A DNA stretch of 64,000 nt, taken from assembly GCA_963843645.1 (NCBI GenBank), contig CAWJLE010000005.1:992001-1056000 (forward strand), in the 5' to 3' direction. The position numbers and the translations under genes were made by a program. Numbering within the stretch: position 1 is the stretch's first letter; each line of letters opens with the position of its first letter. The DNA comes from CAWJLE01 sp963843645 (GTDB taxonomy: Bacteria > Chloroflexota > Anaerolineae > DAOTYC01). The notes under the pieces are model-generated. The model was not told where the DNA came from. It saw nothing but the letters and a program-made list of their open reading frames with translations, and ran no database searches. Below are positions 28,689-37,650 of the stretch, piece by piece.

Positions 28689-28717
28689 ATGATAGCGGTC
28701 TTTAGCAGATTAGTCAA
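28689..28717 (-). promoter_or_regulatory. Promoter of selC
   Basis: Minus strand -35 TTGACT (28712-28717), 17-bp spacer, -10 TATCAT (28689-28694). The tRNA 5' end lies 7 bases downstream, so transcription would begin almost at the mature end. Confidence 0.75.
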
Positions 28718-28767
28718 CTACGGTTTTCGAGGCGGTCGCGTTTTGGTTTGGACGGTCGACTGCCATC

Positions 28768-29562
28768 ATGGCGGTTTCTAGGCAAACATATCTGGTGCGA
28801 CGACACATGACGTTGAGAGACTCATTCGGACAAGGAAGTCGACCTATCGGAAACGTCACGGCGTGGGTAGCGCGGGCAATCGTGGGCCTGGGGCTCTGCG
28901 GGTGCCTGCTCGCGGCCTGCGGCGTGACGCCCCCGCCGACGGTCACCCCGACGGTGACGATGCCTGCTCCAACGGCCACTCCGGCGCCAACCCTGACGGC
29001 CACCGCGACGTACACACCGGTGCCCACACGCACTCCCAATCCGGTCGCCGTTTCGGAAGACGGTGCGCCCACGCCCACCTGGACGGCGGTGCCCGGCAAT
29101 CCAATCTGGTCGTTTTGGAAGTATGAGAGCGTCGAGTTTCAACTGCCCGTGGCCTGGCACAAAGGACCGGAAAGCTCGACCGGCGGCAGCCTGTACGATG
29201 GGCCGGACAGCGACGGCAGGCCGCAGCTGTCGATTACCATCACGAACACATCAGCCGGCGATGACTCTGCGGGACTGGCCCACGAACGGCTGGCCGAGAT
29301 GAAGTCGACCCTGACCGGCTTCAGCACGGTGCAGTCCGGTGCAGCCTCGATGTCGGGACTCCAGGCGCAGCGTGCAACGTACCGCTACAACGCTCCCGCA
29401 TTGGCGGCCGGGGGCTCGAACCGGAAGATGCGCGGTCTCGCCTGGTATGCAGTCCGCAACGGTGTGGGCTTCTCCTTCGAGTTCAGCGCGGACGAACGCC
29501 GGTTCGGCTCGCTGGAGAAGACCTTCGACGACATCATCGCGCGGGTTAACATCCGGCCCTAG
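28768..29562 (+). CDS. Lipoprotein with Thr/Pro-rich linker
   Basis: 264 residues from ATG 28768, or 251 from ATG 28807. The signal helix (VARAIVGLGLCGCLLAACG) ends in a lipobox LLAAC, so the mature protein is lipid-anchored. A linker of about 55 residues rich in TPTxTP repeats follows. The C-terminal globular domain (IWSFWKYESVEFQLPVAWHK to FGSLEKTFDDIIARVNI) resembles the PsbP-like domains common in bacterial lipoproteins, but I cannot name a function. The frame is clean. It follows selC on the opposite strand. Confidence 0.75.
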   Translation: MAVSRQTYLVRRHMTLRDSFGQGSRPIGNVTAWVARAIVGLGLCGCLLAACGVTPPPTVTPTVTMPAPTATPAPTLTATATYTPVPTRTPNPVAVSEDGAPTPTWTAVPGNPIWSFWKYESVEFQLPVAWHKGPESSTGGSLYDGPDSDGRPQLSITITNTSAGDDSAGLAHERLAEMKSTLTGFSTVQSGAASMSGLQAQRATYRYNAPALAAGGSNRKMRGLAWYAVRNGVGFSFEFSADERRFGSLEKTFDDIIARVNIRP

Positions 29563-29651
29563 GAGCGAACCACCCGATACAGAGAACACCGAGTGAAATG
29601 AGCATCGTCGATCTGTCTTCTCTGTGCTCTCCGCGCCTCCGTGGTTCGCTC
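29563..29651. repeat. Imperfect 89-bp palindromic element
   Basis: GAGCGAACCAC (29563-29573) is mirrored exactly by GTGGTTCGCTC (29641-29651); the inside contains further opposed ACAGAGA / TCTCTGT words. It starts right after the lipoprotein stop. Elements of this CACGGAGG/ACAGAGA type are often dispersed in bacterial genomes. Confidence 0.6.
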
Positions 29652-29746
29652 ATGTGGCTTCAGCCAGACCTTTTGTTGGGCGGGGGACTTTCCTTGATTG
29701 GCTCGAGACGGTCTTGCGATTGCATTCGCTTGAAATAGCCCTGGAC

Positions 29747-29775
29747 TTGTATCTTTACGGGATGTGCTGTAAAAT
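29747..29775 (+). promoter_or_regulatory. Possible promoter of the zinc-ribbon gene
   Basis: -10 TAAAAT (29770-29775) with a weak -35 TTGTAT (29747-29752) at 17 bp, 44 bp before the start codon. Confidence 0.45.
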
Positions 29776-29818
29776 AGGCCGTTGTAGGAAGAACAAATGC
29801 AAGTGAGGTGCAAGCGGT

Positions 29819-30136
29819 ATGCCAATCTACCAATATCGATGCGAATCGTGCGGGGTTGCTTTCGAGCGAGTTCAGCATTTCTCCGATGCGCCCCTGACGA
29901 AATGCCCGGAGTGTGACGGCAAGGTGCACCGGGTCATTCAGCCCGTCGGCATCATCTTCAAGGGGTCCGGCTTTTACGTGACGGACAACCGCCGCAATAC
30001 CGCGCTGCTGCCCGGCAACAAGAAGAACGGCGCCGAGAACGAAGGCGAAAAGCCCGCCACCAAGGCTGATTCGAAGACCGACTCGAAGCCCGAGGCCAAG
30101 GCCGCGACGCCGGCGCCGTCCGAGAGCAAGTCCTAG
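29819..30136 (+). CDS. FmdB-type zinc-ribbon protein
   Basis: 105 residues; AGTGAGGTG lies upstream of ATG 29819. Residues 1-45 are the FmdB zinc ribbon with two CxxC pairs (MPIYQYRCESCGVAFERVQH and TKCPECDGKV), followed by IIFKGSGFYVTD, the usual end of the conserved domain. The tail (residues 65-105) is a low-complexity Lys/Glu/Ala segment with repeated KxDSK and KPEAK words. These proteins are thought to act in regulation or ribosome-related processes, without a proven general role. A strong terminator follows. Confidence 0.88.
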   Translation: MPIYQYRCESCGVAFERVQHFSDAPLTKCPECDGKVHRVIQPVGIIFKGSGFYVTDNRRNTALLPGNKKNGAENEGEKPATKADSKTDSKPEAKAATPAPSESKS

Positions 30137-30194
30137 CAGCTTACCGGCTCCAGATGCATGATGCGTGCGAGTGCCCATCTGTGAGGCGAAACGA

Positions 30195-30231
30195 AATCAC
30201 ACCCATGGCCTGGCGCCGTGGGTGTGATTTT
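30195..30231 (+). terminator. Intrinsic terminator after the zinc-ribbon gene
   Basis: A 15-bp stem (30195-30209 with 30215-30229, one G-U pair) with loop CTGGC, running into TTTTAT. It lies between convergent genes and the arms allow use in both directions. Confidence 0.75.
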
Positions 30232-30310
30232 ATAGCCGCAGATTCGATTCGGGTTCCCGGGAGGGTGGTCCCCACCAATCTCTTTCCTCGGCCCGGAGGG
30301 GCCGAAGCAG

Positions 30311-30613
30311 CTAGAGCTGGAAACGGCCCGACGCGGGGACGACCTTCTGCTGGAAATTGTTGACGTAAGCCAGCAACTGGGCCTTTAAATCACGCCATTC
30401 ACTGCTATTGAGGATCTGCTTCATCTTCTCGACGCTGTCAGTCACCCCACCGACGAGAATCTGGGGTCCAGACCCGTAGACCGTGTACCAACTCTCAGAT
30501 TGATGCAAACCCAACTTCAGCATTCCGGGGCCAAATTCCTTCACGACAAACTCGAAATAGGCCGACTCTCTGTTCTTCTTGATGTCCCAGGTCATGAGAA
30601 GCTTGACTAACAT
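30311..30613 (-). CDS. Small conserved protein, function unknown
   Basis: 100 residues from ATG 30613. It is soluble, with an alternating pattern (KLLMTWDIKKNRESAYFEFV, then WYTVYGSGPQILVGGVTDSV and MKQILNSSEWRDLKAQLLAY) that suggests a dimeric alpha/beta-barrel fold as in EthD or NIPSNAP-like proteins. There is no catalytic motif or signal peptide. It is divergent from the large membrane protein that starts 72 bp away, so the two may share a control region. The predicted fold is a guess from pattern; I do not recognise the family. Confidence 0.6.
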   Translation of the reverse strand: MLVKLLMTWDIKKNRESAYFEFVVKEFGPGMLKLGLHQSESWYTVYGSGPQILVGGVTDSVEKMKQILNSSEWRDLKAQLLAYVNNFQQKVVPASGRFQL

Positions 30614-30685
30614 GCCAACAGCTTTCCCTTCGCGGAGTTTGCAGTCTCCAGCACATGCAGATAGAATAGCAGAGATTGTACAACT

Positions 30686-32814
30686 ATGCAAATCCACTTG
30701 GACCATCTTACGTCGAACAGAACAGCCGTGCACGCTTTGCGTTTCTGCCTGGGAACGGCGCTGCTCCTAGCGGTAATGGCCGTCGTGGGCCGGTATGCGG
30801 CGAGCGCTCAGACTCCCGAGGAGTCGTACGCGGGCGCCGCTCCTGGCCCGGTCGGCGTCACTAACGGGCGACTGGACACCCAGATCGTGGACGTGCAGCT
30901 CGAGGAGCGCGCCGACCATACGGAGGCGTCCGTTCAGTGCGTCTTCCAGGTCCAGAATACGGACAAGACGAGCGCACACCCGATAACCTTGACTTTTCCC
31001 GCGATCCTGCCCGACGGCTTCACCTTCGATCCGGCTGTTCTCTCCAAGCTGACGGTGGACGTCAGTGGCAAGCCTCAGACTCTGACGCCGGTGCAGGCGG
31101 CCTCGCCTATTACCCCAACGAAATCGGTCACGAAGGGCTACTCGCTCGTGCTCACGGTGCCGCCCGACAGCATGGTGCCGGTGGGCTTGCGATATCGGCA
31201 GGATCTGGGGACCGGCCCGCTGATTACGTTCCATTTCGCCGACTCGGTCGGCTCGCGCTGGCCGGGACCGCTCAGCAGTTCGCGGATTACTGTGAAGTTC
31301 CCGGAGCAAACCAGCCTGGAACAAATGATCACGGTGCGGCCTTCGGACGCGTCATTCGATGGCCAATCCGTGACCTGGTACGACACCAACTTCGAGCCCC
31401 AGGACGCCGAGCTGGTCTTTGTGGCGCCGGCCCTTTGGCGCGAGGTGAACGCCGCGCGACTGGCCGTGACCGGTGCGCCCACTTCGGCTGAGGCCCACTA
31501 CCAGCTGGCTTCCCTGTATCGCCGGGTCGTACCCGGTGCGGCGGTGACGAGCACACTGCAGTCGCCGTTTTATGGGCTGATGGTGGCCGAGCTGGAAGCC
31601 GCCCGGCAGGCCGCTCGCCCTGAGGACGGTGTTCTGCAGTGCAGGGTCCACGGCGAGCTGGCCAGTCTCGATCGCGGCCGAGCGTACCGCCCGGATGGCT
31701 CCGTGGATGAGTTGTACCTGTCCCAGTGGATTCGTGAGGCGGAGGGGACGCTTGAATCTTGTCCGGCGGAAGAGCAGGTGCCGGTGAAGGACATCATGGC
31801 GGGCTATCTGCAGCTGGCCCGGCTGTCACGCGCCGCGGGTCATTTTGAGACGGCAATTCAACAACTGGACGCGGCGGAGCGGGCCGGCGCCAATGCCACC
31901 GGGCAGAGCAGCCAGCAGTCGGAGCTGACCGACGAGCGCCGCCTGTGCTATCTCTACTGGGTGCGTGATTTGTTTCGGCAAGGGGACATGGTGGGCGCGT
32001 TTCAGATGGCCGAAAAGGGCCTGCGTCCGGACGACGTGCAGCCCATCGTCGATTTGATCCCACATTTTGCAGCGGTGCAGGTTGCGATCACGACGGGCGT
32101 TGGGGAGCGCAAAATCCTCCTGACTCTGACACCCAATGCCGCTTCCAACAAAGACTCGACGGCGGAGTTGAAGCAGGCGATCGAGGCGGCTGGGCTCCCA
32201 GGCATCAAGGTTACCGGCCAGCCGGAGGCAACGGTGCTGGAGGCCACGCTGTCCTTCGCCGGAGCCGATGAGCTTCAGCGCCAGGAACAGGCGTTGGCTC
32301 AAGCCTTGCCGGACTGGCCGGAACTGGCCTTCGCCCGGGCAATGCTGTCGCCGGCCGAGATCGAATTCGAGACTGACGAGACCTGGTACAATGTTCGGGC
32401 GCGGTATCGGGAGACCGTGGACACGAGCCGGGCGGAGGCGGCGCTGCAAGAGCAGCTGAGCTCCGCCGGCCAGCAACACGCGCAAGCACAGACCGCGCCA
32501 CCTGATCCGTTAATGAACAGCGAGGAGGCGCAAGCCGTATCGGCAGTGCAGCAGCAGGCCTTTGGTGCGGTGCAGGATGCCTGGCAGACTCTGCTCGCCG
32601 GGAGCCAGGGCACTTTCGACATGAGTTGGACGCCAGGCACGGGCAGCACCATCCGGCGAGTCTGGTCGGTCAGTCCGGGTCAGGTGCAGCAGATGCGACT
32701 GGACAGCCAGGCGTTCAAGTGGCGGTCCATCGCCACCGTCGGCGCGCTGGCGCTGCTGGGGGTGCTCATCGTCGTCCTGGTGCTCTTTCTCGTCGCCCGG
32801 CGCTCTCGCACTAA
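30686..32814 (+). CDS. Large membrane-anchored extracytoplasmic protein, function unknown
   Basis: About 710 residues. An N-terminal helix (LRFCLGTALLLAVMAVVG) and a C-terminal one (ATVGALALLGVLIVVLVLFL) bracket a long extracytoplasmic part. Residues 55-250 look like beta-sandwich modules (VGVTNGRLDTQIVDVQLEER and similar). Residues 265-450 are helical and TPR-like (SAEAHYQLASLYRRVVPG, AGHFETAIQQLDAAERAGA). The positive stop-transfer ARRSRTKRR should mark the natural end. The frame as given stays open to 33571, antisense to the M16 peptidase, so I place the end at the TAA (32812-32814) reached after a one-base shift. I do not recognise the family; a surface sensor or secretion accessory role is possible. 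Confidence 0.65.
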
Positions 32815-32827
32815 ACGCAGATTGGGC

Positions 32828-34109
32828 TCACCTCGCCAGGATCTGATGGAAGCGGTCGGTTTCCGGGGCGTCCTGGTCGCCGAAGGGTCCGACGATGGCC
32901 AGGTTGATCTTTTCGGGCGCGAAGACTCTCTGGGCCATGGCCCGCACCTGCTCCGGAGTCACCGCGTCCATCTCGGCGATGACCTCCTCGACGCTCATGA
33001 CCTCGTTTTGGAGAAGCTCCTGCTGGCCGTTCCATGCAGCGACGGCGAAGGTATCCTCCATTCGCAACAGCAGGCGTCCCTTTGCGAATTCCCGAGCGCG
33101 GTTCAACTCGTCTTGCGGCACCAGTTCCTGCTTCGTGCGCTCCCACTCGTCGAGAATGGCCTGGATTGCCTGGTCGATACGCTCAGGGTCCACCCCGGCA
33201 TAGGCGCCGATGACGCCGGTCTCGTCCAGAGTCTCTATGTACGATTCGACGCTGTACGCCAGTCCCCTCTTCTCGCGAATCTCCTGGAACAAGCGCGAGC
33301 TCATGCCTTCGCCGAGCACGGCGTTGAGCAGGCGCAAAACGAAGCGTTCCGGATCGTTCCTGGCCAGACTGGGGACGGACATACACAGGTTGCCCTGCTC
33401 GGTAGGGCGGTACAGGGTGCGGACGCGGGGTGCGTTTTGATTCGAGTTGACCGGGACGTAACTTTGCCGGGAGCCGCCCTCCCAATCGCCGAAGTCGTCC
33501 TGGAAGCGTTCGAAGACATCGGGCATTGTCACGTTGCCGCAACCGAGAGCACGGTATTGCTCGGGCCGTAGTGCTCGGTCATATACTCGGTAATCTGGTC
33601 GCGGGTGATGGCGGTGACAGTCTCGCGCGTCCCGGCGATGTCGCGGCCCGCGGGGTTGTCCGGCCACTGGAGCTCGGAAATCGCGAGCTGCGTCAGTTCA
33701 TCGGGATTATCGAAGGTCATCTTGATCTCTTCGGTGATCACCTGGCGCTCTTTCTCGATCTCTTCCGGCGCGAAGAGCGATTTTCGGAGCATGTCGACCA
33801 GAACGTCCATCGCGACCTGACGATGAGGCTGCGGCGACTTTCACCCAATAGTTGGTCAGTTCGCGGCCCGTGCCCGCGTTGATGATGCCGCCGATGCCTT
33901 CCACGGCCTCGGCCAACGTCCGCGCGGTGGGCCATTTTTCCGTGCCTTTGAAGAGCATGTGCTCGATGAAATGCGAGACGCCTGCGCGCGCGTTCATCTT
34001 CGTAACGCGAGCCGGTTCCGATAAAAAAACCGATGCTCACCGAATGGGTGTGCGGCATCGGCGCCACCAACAGGCGCAGCCCGTTAGTCAGAACGGTTCG
34101 CTCGAACAT
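32828..34109 (-). CDS. M16 family zinc peptidase (insulinase-like), frameshifted
   Basis: Processing peptidase of about 425 residues. ATG 34109 has a GAGGAGG site. The start reads MFERTVLTNGLRLLVAPMPH. The inverted zinc motif HFIEH sits in SHFIEHMLFKGTEKW, with the distal Glu in GRELTNYWVK. The C-terminal half has the R/Y substrate motif region (REKRGLAYSVESYIETLDET). Indels near 33995, 33815-33830 and 33540 break the frame; the three pieces align end to end with the family. It is the last gene of a three-gene operon with the TPR lipoprotein and the MBL protein. It acts either in the cytosol or on signal-less peptides; no export signal is seen. Confidence 0.87.
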
Positions 34110-34131
34110 GTGAACTGCCTCCTCAATGTGC

Positions 34132-34830
34132 TCATGGTGCGGCGGGCTGCGGGGCAGCCGGCGTGTTCTGTGGCGATGCATCCTCGATTTGCTGCTCTAC
34201 GGTCGACTTCCACTCCGCGTTGGGTGCGAGCTCGAGGGCCTGTCGAAGCTCCTTGATGCCGGCCGACTCGTTCCCCCTCGCCAGATACACGCTGCCTATA
34301 CCGACGTGGACTTCGGGCATCTGAGGGGCGATCTGGGCGGCCGACTGAAAGTCGGACCACGCAGCATCCACGTCGCCTGCGCCCAGTTTCACGGCACCCA
34401 GGTTATAGAGGATCTCGGCGTCTTTGGGTGCCAGGGAGTGGGCCGTCTCGAACTCACTCCGGGCCGAAGCCAGGTCGCCCTTGCGGAAGTACGAGGCGCC
34501 CAGGTTGGAGTGGCCGTTGAGGCTCGCGGGGTCGATGTCGACGACTGACCGGAACTGGGCGATCGCCTCGTCGAACTGGCCGTTATCGTAGTAGGCGGTG
34601 CCCAGCTCGAAGTGAGCCTGTGAGTCCGCCGGGTTTTCGGTGATCGCTGCCTGAAGCTGGGTGATGGCCGCGCTGAGGTTTCCCTGCTTGCGCTGGGCCC
34701 TGGCGGCCTCGACTCGTGACGACGTCTGATCTTTGCCGACCGGCGCCCCGCTTCCGCAGGCAGTCAGCGCGAAAAGAGCGACGGCGCCCGCCAAGAGCGA
34801 GAGAATCAAGAAGATGTGCCGGAAGCGCAT
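34132..34830 (-). CDS. TPR-repeat lipoprotein
   Basis: 232 residues from ATG 34830 (GGAGGGG upstream). The signal sequence ends in lipobox ALTAC. Residues 40-200 hold about five tetratricopeptide repeats (RKQGNLSAAITQLQAAITEN, YDNGQFDEAIAQFRSVVDID, KGDLASARSEFETAHSLAPK, GAGDVDAAWSDFQSAAQIAP), then a Pro/Ala tail. It likely scaffolds envelope complexes, a broad role inferred from the family. It sits 22 bp upstream of the M16 gene and 14 bp downstream of the MBL gene, so the three are co-transcribed. Confidence 0.85.
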   Translation of the reverse strand: MRFRHIFLILSLLAGAVALFALTACGSGAPVGKDQTSSRVEAARAQRKQGNLSAAITQLQAAITENPADSQAHFELGTAYYDNGQFDEAIAQFRSVVDIDPASLNGHSNLGASYFRKGDLASARSEFETAHSLAPKDAEILYNLGAVKLGAGDVDAAWSDFQSAAQIAPQMPEVHVGIGSVYLARGNESAGIKELRQALELAPNAEWKSTVEQQIEDASPQNTPAAPQPAAP

Positions 34831-34843
34831 CCGCTCTCCCCTC

Positions 34844-35479
34844 CTAGTGCTTGTAGTCAAGCAGAACGACTTGCGTCTCGTCGGGCAGAGCGCTGCTGGT
34901 GACCTTGAGGATGCTCTCCGGCGCCGGTTCGCGGAGCCCCATCTCTTTGAAGAACTTGCTCACCGGATCGAGCTTGAGCGCCATCTCGGGCAATGAGTAG
35001 TGCATTGGGACCACAATGCGAGGCTCCAGCAGGCGGATGACCTCAGCGGCCTGCGAGGCGTTCAGGGTCGTTACGCCCCCCACCGGGATCAAGAGGATGT
35101 GGACGTCACCCAATGCCTCGATTTGCTCTTGAACGGGAACGTGATCGAGATCACCCAGGTGGCAGACTGTGAGCCCGTCCAGGTCGAACACGAAGATGGT
35201 GTTTTCCTGCTCGAGAGGACGCTTCTCACCGCCGTTGCTGGATGCTCCCGTAATGAAGATCCCTTTGATTTCGTATTCGCCGGGGCTGGTCAAAACGACA
35301 GGCTCGCCCTTGACGGTTTGGGTTGCGTTGTGGTCCGGGTGGTCGTGGCTGACAGTCACCACGTCGGCGCGCAACCGCGGAGCCGAGAGCCCGAGCCCTT
35401 TGTCGTACGGATCGGTCACGATCACGATATCTTTGTCACGCAAGCGAAAGCAAGAATGTCCGTACCAACTGATTTCCAT
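34844..35479 (-). CDS. MBL-fold metal-dependent hydrolase (UlaG/YtkL-like)
   Basis: 211 residues from ATG 35479 with GAGGAGGGG upstream. It starts MEISWYGHSCFRLRDKDIVI, typical of UPF0173/UlaG-like proteins. The zinc motif is VSHDHPDHNA; later ligands include the Asp of CHLGDLDH and the His of VVPMHYSLPEM. The protein is shorter than lactonase UlaG and nearer to the YtkL group, whose substrate is unknown. It is the first gene of the MBL-TPR-M16 operon. Confidence 0.85.
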   Translation of the reverse strand: MEISWYGHSCFRLRDKDIVIVTDPYDKGLGLSAPRLRADVVTVSHDHPDHNATQTVKGEPVVLTSPGEYEIKGIFITGASSNGGEKRPLEQENTIFVFDLDGLTVCHLGDLDHVPVQEQIEALGDVHILLIPVGGVTTLNASQAAEVIRLLEPRIVVPMHYSLPEMALKLDPVSKFFKEMGLREPAPESILKVTSSALPDETQVVLLDYKH

Positions 35480-35518
35480 AATTATAAGCCCCTCCTCAAT
35501 GTGCCTTTGGGCTGGCTC

Positions 35519-35547
35519 ATTATAGCCGAAATGACCCAGAAATGAAA
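35519..35547 (-). promoter_or_regulatory. Possible promoter of the MBL-TPR-M16 operon
   Basis: Minus-strand -10 TATAAT (35519-35524) with a poor -35 (TTTCAT, 35542-35547) at 17 bp, 40 bp from the start codon. Confidence 0.4.
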
Positions 35548-35592
35548 TGCCCCTGGCGTTTCGGTCGGAGACCGACTGGGAGCCAGAGGCAT
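35547..35592 (-). terminator. Terminator candidate after the LysM gene
   Basis: An outer stem of 11 bp with one mismatch (ATGCCCCTGGC / GCCAGAGGCAT) encloses an inner hairpin CGGTC-GGA-GACCG. On the minus strand it is followed by TTCATTTC. It overlaps the candidate promoter of the next operon by one base. Confidence 0.5.
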
Positions 35593-35640
35593 GAAGGTGC
35601 CTGCGCTGACCACTCTTGGATTTCAGAGTACGGCTGCTAC

Positions 35641-37215
35641 TCAGCCATTCGGTACCTGGTCGAACTCGACGTACGTAAGAGAGTGCGGTGCGATGTTGAT
35701 ACGCATGCACGCGTTCTGCCCGTCGAGGCAAATAGTGTGATAACCCGAGCCGATCGGCGCGAATTCCGCCGTGCCGTTGCCGTACTCAGGCTTGTTGCCC
35801 GTGTAGCCCGTGGTGCTCCAGGAGCCCGGGACCTTGGAAACGGTGATCGCCATGCCCCCGTTCCCACCCGCTTGCACGCGCAGGACTCCGGGGTACATCT
35901 CGTCTTCCGGCTGAACCATGCTCACCAGCCGCCCGACCCACTTCAGAGTGATCGCCGGTGATTGGGCCGGATTGGGCCCCACTGCCAGTACGGGTACCTG
36001 TCCATCCACGAGTGGCGGGACGCCGTAACCTTGCGGTCCGAGCGACCCCTGGCCCCCGGTGAAATCGTAGCCCTGTGATGTCATCGGAGCCTGTCCTCCG
36101 CCGGTGTTGTAGCCCTGCGGCTGCGATTCCATCAGGCCCTGGCCTGTGGCTAGATTGGAGCTTCGTGGCAACTGGCCGGCGGCCAACTGCTGGGCGCCTG
36201 CCGGCGGGACAGCCGGCCCAATCAACAGCCCCGATCCGTCTTGACCGGCAGCGTTGTCTGTGAACGGTGCAACGTTCTGACCGGTTCTGGCGGTGGTCGG
36301 TCTGCTGGGATTGGCGCCTTGGGCGATCATGGGACTGGGCGCGGCCATGCCGGGAGCCGCGGCCTCCGGCGAGTTCCGCATCATGCCAGGAACAACCAGA
36401 CTCTGACCGGCCATGATGTAGTCGGACTGCGCCAGCCCATTGGCCTGCAGAATCGCCTGTACCGTGGTGCCGTACCGGAGCGCGATGCCCGCCAGGGTTT
36501 CCCCGGTGGCGACCACATGGTTCGTGCCGGCGGGCATTTCCATGGCCTGGCCGGCGGGGCCGGCCGCGCGACCGGGCATGACCAGGGTCTGGCCCGAGTA
36601 GATCCACGGGTTGTACAGGCTGTTGGCTTGCATAATGTCGTTGACCGTGGTACCGTAGCGGTAGGCCAATGCGCTCAACGTGTCGCCGGGCTTCACCACC
36701 TCGGTGGGAAGCCCTGCCTGTGCCTGGAGCGGTTGCGCGGCCATGGGTCCCATCGCCGCCTGTGGCGCGCCTGGCACAATCAGTTGCTGGCCGGCGTAGA
36801 TGGATCCGCCAGGCAGGTTGTTGGCCGCCATCAGTGCCTGCACCGAGGTTTTGTTCCGAAGGGCTATGCTCGTCAGCGTGTCGCCGTAGCGCACGGTGTA
36901 CGCTTCGCCCTGTTGCGGAACGCCCTGCTGGTAGGCTTGTGGGACGCCTTGCTGGAGAAGGGGAGGCATTTCTCCACTGCCCGGGACCACCAGACGCTGG
37001 CCGATATAGATCATGTTGGGATTGGCCAGCCCGTTGGCCTGGCACAGGGCTGCCACCGTCGTGCCATACCGAAGAGCGATGGAAGCCAGATTTTCGCCCC
37101 ACTGTACGACGTGCACCGCTCCGCCCACTGTGTCCGGAGCCGCCTGTCCGGCGCCGGCCGTCAGAAAGGCCACGAGCAGGACCAGAGTCACGATTGCGGT
37201 CAGCTTTGCTCTCAT
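35641..37215 (-). CDS. Secreted LysM protein with four LysM repeats
   Basis: 524 residues with a strong GGAGGT site before ATG 37215. Signal peptide 1-25 (TAIVTLVLLVAFLTAGAGQA). Four LysM domains bind peptidoglycan or related glycans: about 34-78 (HVVQWGENLASIALRYGTTV), 105-150 (YTVRYGDTLTSIALRNKTSV), 172-215 (EVVKPGDTLSALAYRYGTTV) and 232-275 (HVVATGETLAGIALRYGTTV). They are joined by Pro/Gln/Ala-rich spacers. Residues 275-415 are Gly/Gln-rich and disordered; the last 105 residues form a small beta domain with two Cys (TICLDGQNACMRINI). No hydrolase domain is present, so it is likely a structural cell-wall protein. Confidence 0.9.
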   Translation of the reverse strand: MRAKLTAIVTLVLLVAFLTAGAGQAAPDTVGGAVHVVQWGENLASIALRYGTTVAALCQANGLANPNMIYIGQRLVVPGSGEMPPLLQQGVPQAYQQGVPQQGEAYTVRYGDTLTSIALRNKTSVQALMAANNLPGGSIYAGQQLIVPGAPQAAMGPMAAQPLQAQAGLPTEVVKPGDTLSALAYRYGTTVNDIMQANSLYNPWIYSGQTLVMPGRAAGPAGQAMEMPAGTNHVVATGETLAGIALRYGTTVQAILQANGLAQSDYIMAGQSLVVPGMMRNSPEAAAPGMAAPSPMIAQGANPSRPTTARTGQNVAPFTDNAAGQDGSGLLIGPAVPPAGAQQLAAGQLPRSSNLATGQGLMESQPQGYNTGGGQAPMTSQGYDFTGGQGSLGPQGYGVPPLVDGQVPVLAVGPNPAQSPAITLKWVGRLVSMVQPEDEMYPGVLRVQAGGNGGMAITVSKVPGSWSTTGYTGNKPEYGNGTAEFAPIGSGYHTICLDGQNACMRINIAPHSLTYVEFDQVPNG

Positions 37216-37359
37216 AGTCGTAAGACCTCCTTACCGTTGGGGAAGGGTGAAACACGTGGACTGCGGCGGTGTTAGTCACGAGGCTAAGCATCGCCGGGGC
37301 CCGTTAGCTCGCCAGTTGTTAAAGCTCTCCGATCAAGTTCTATTACTCTATCATTACCT

Positions 37360-37388
37360 ATGATAACACATTTAAACCAAACTGTCAA
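37360..37388 (-). promoter_or_regulatory. Promoter of the LysM gene
   Basis: Minus strand -35 TTGACA (37383-37388), 17-bp spacer, -10 TATCAT (37360-37365). The adjacent GGTAC/GTACC dyad could be a regulator site. Confidence 0.7.
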
Positions 37389-37469
37389 GGTACAAGCTCG
37401 TACCAATTGTACAGTTGGTGTAGACCGGGGTGAGTCCCTGGCCATGATAGGTCCCGTGACACGGAAATT

Positions 37470-37497
37470 TTGCAAATCGGCTGAGTTACGCTATAAT
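37470..37497 (+). promoter_or_regulatory. Promoter of greA
   Basis: -10 TATAAT (37492-37497) with -35-like TTGCAA (37470-37475) at 16 bp. Transcription would start about 145 bases before the greA start codon. Confidence 0.6.
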
Positions 37498-37592
37498 ACG
37501 CGGTGAGGCGGGGTCCACCCGGGGGTGGCAGGTCTCAATGTTTTTTTGTGGCGGTTCCACGTGGTTTCAAAATGGCATCGGGGCCGAGGATT

Positions 37593-37612
37593 GCGCCTAG
37601 GCGCTTTTTTTT
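37593..37612 (+). terminator. Short hairpin plus T8 in the greA leader
   Basis: GCGCCTAGGCGC followed by eight T. The stem is only 4-5 GC pairs, so termination would be partial. It lies between the greA promoter and start codon, where an attenuator would sit. Confidence 0.4.
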
Positions 37613-37650
37613 ACTATCTTCAAGTGGATTAGTGACAGAGAGGGGTAGAG

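Larger units (their letters stand above)
37216..37650. other. Divergent control region between the LysM gene and greA
   Basis: 435 bp without a gene. It holds the minus promoter for the LysM gene (37360-37388), a GGTAC-6-GTACC dyad (37389-37404) just upstream of that -35, the plus promoter for greA (37470-37497) and a 150-base greA leader with two T-tracts (37541-37547 and 37605-37612). Confidence 0.6.

Noticed and set aside
35786..37291. 501-residue open frame on the minus strand
   Set aside because: Same strand but other frame as the LysM protein; Arg/Gly/His-rich with no domain, while the LysM frame has a signal peptide and four repeats.
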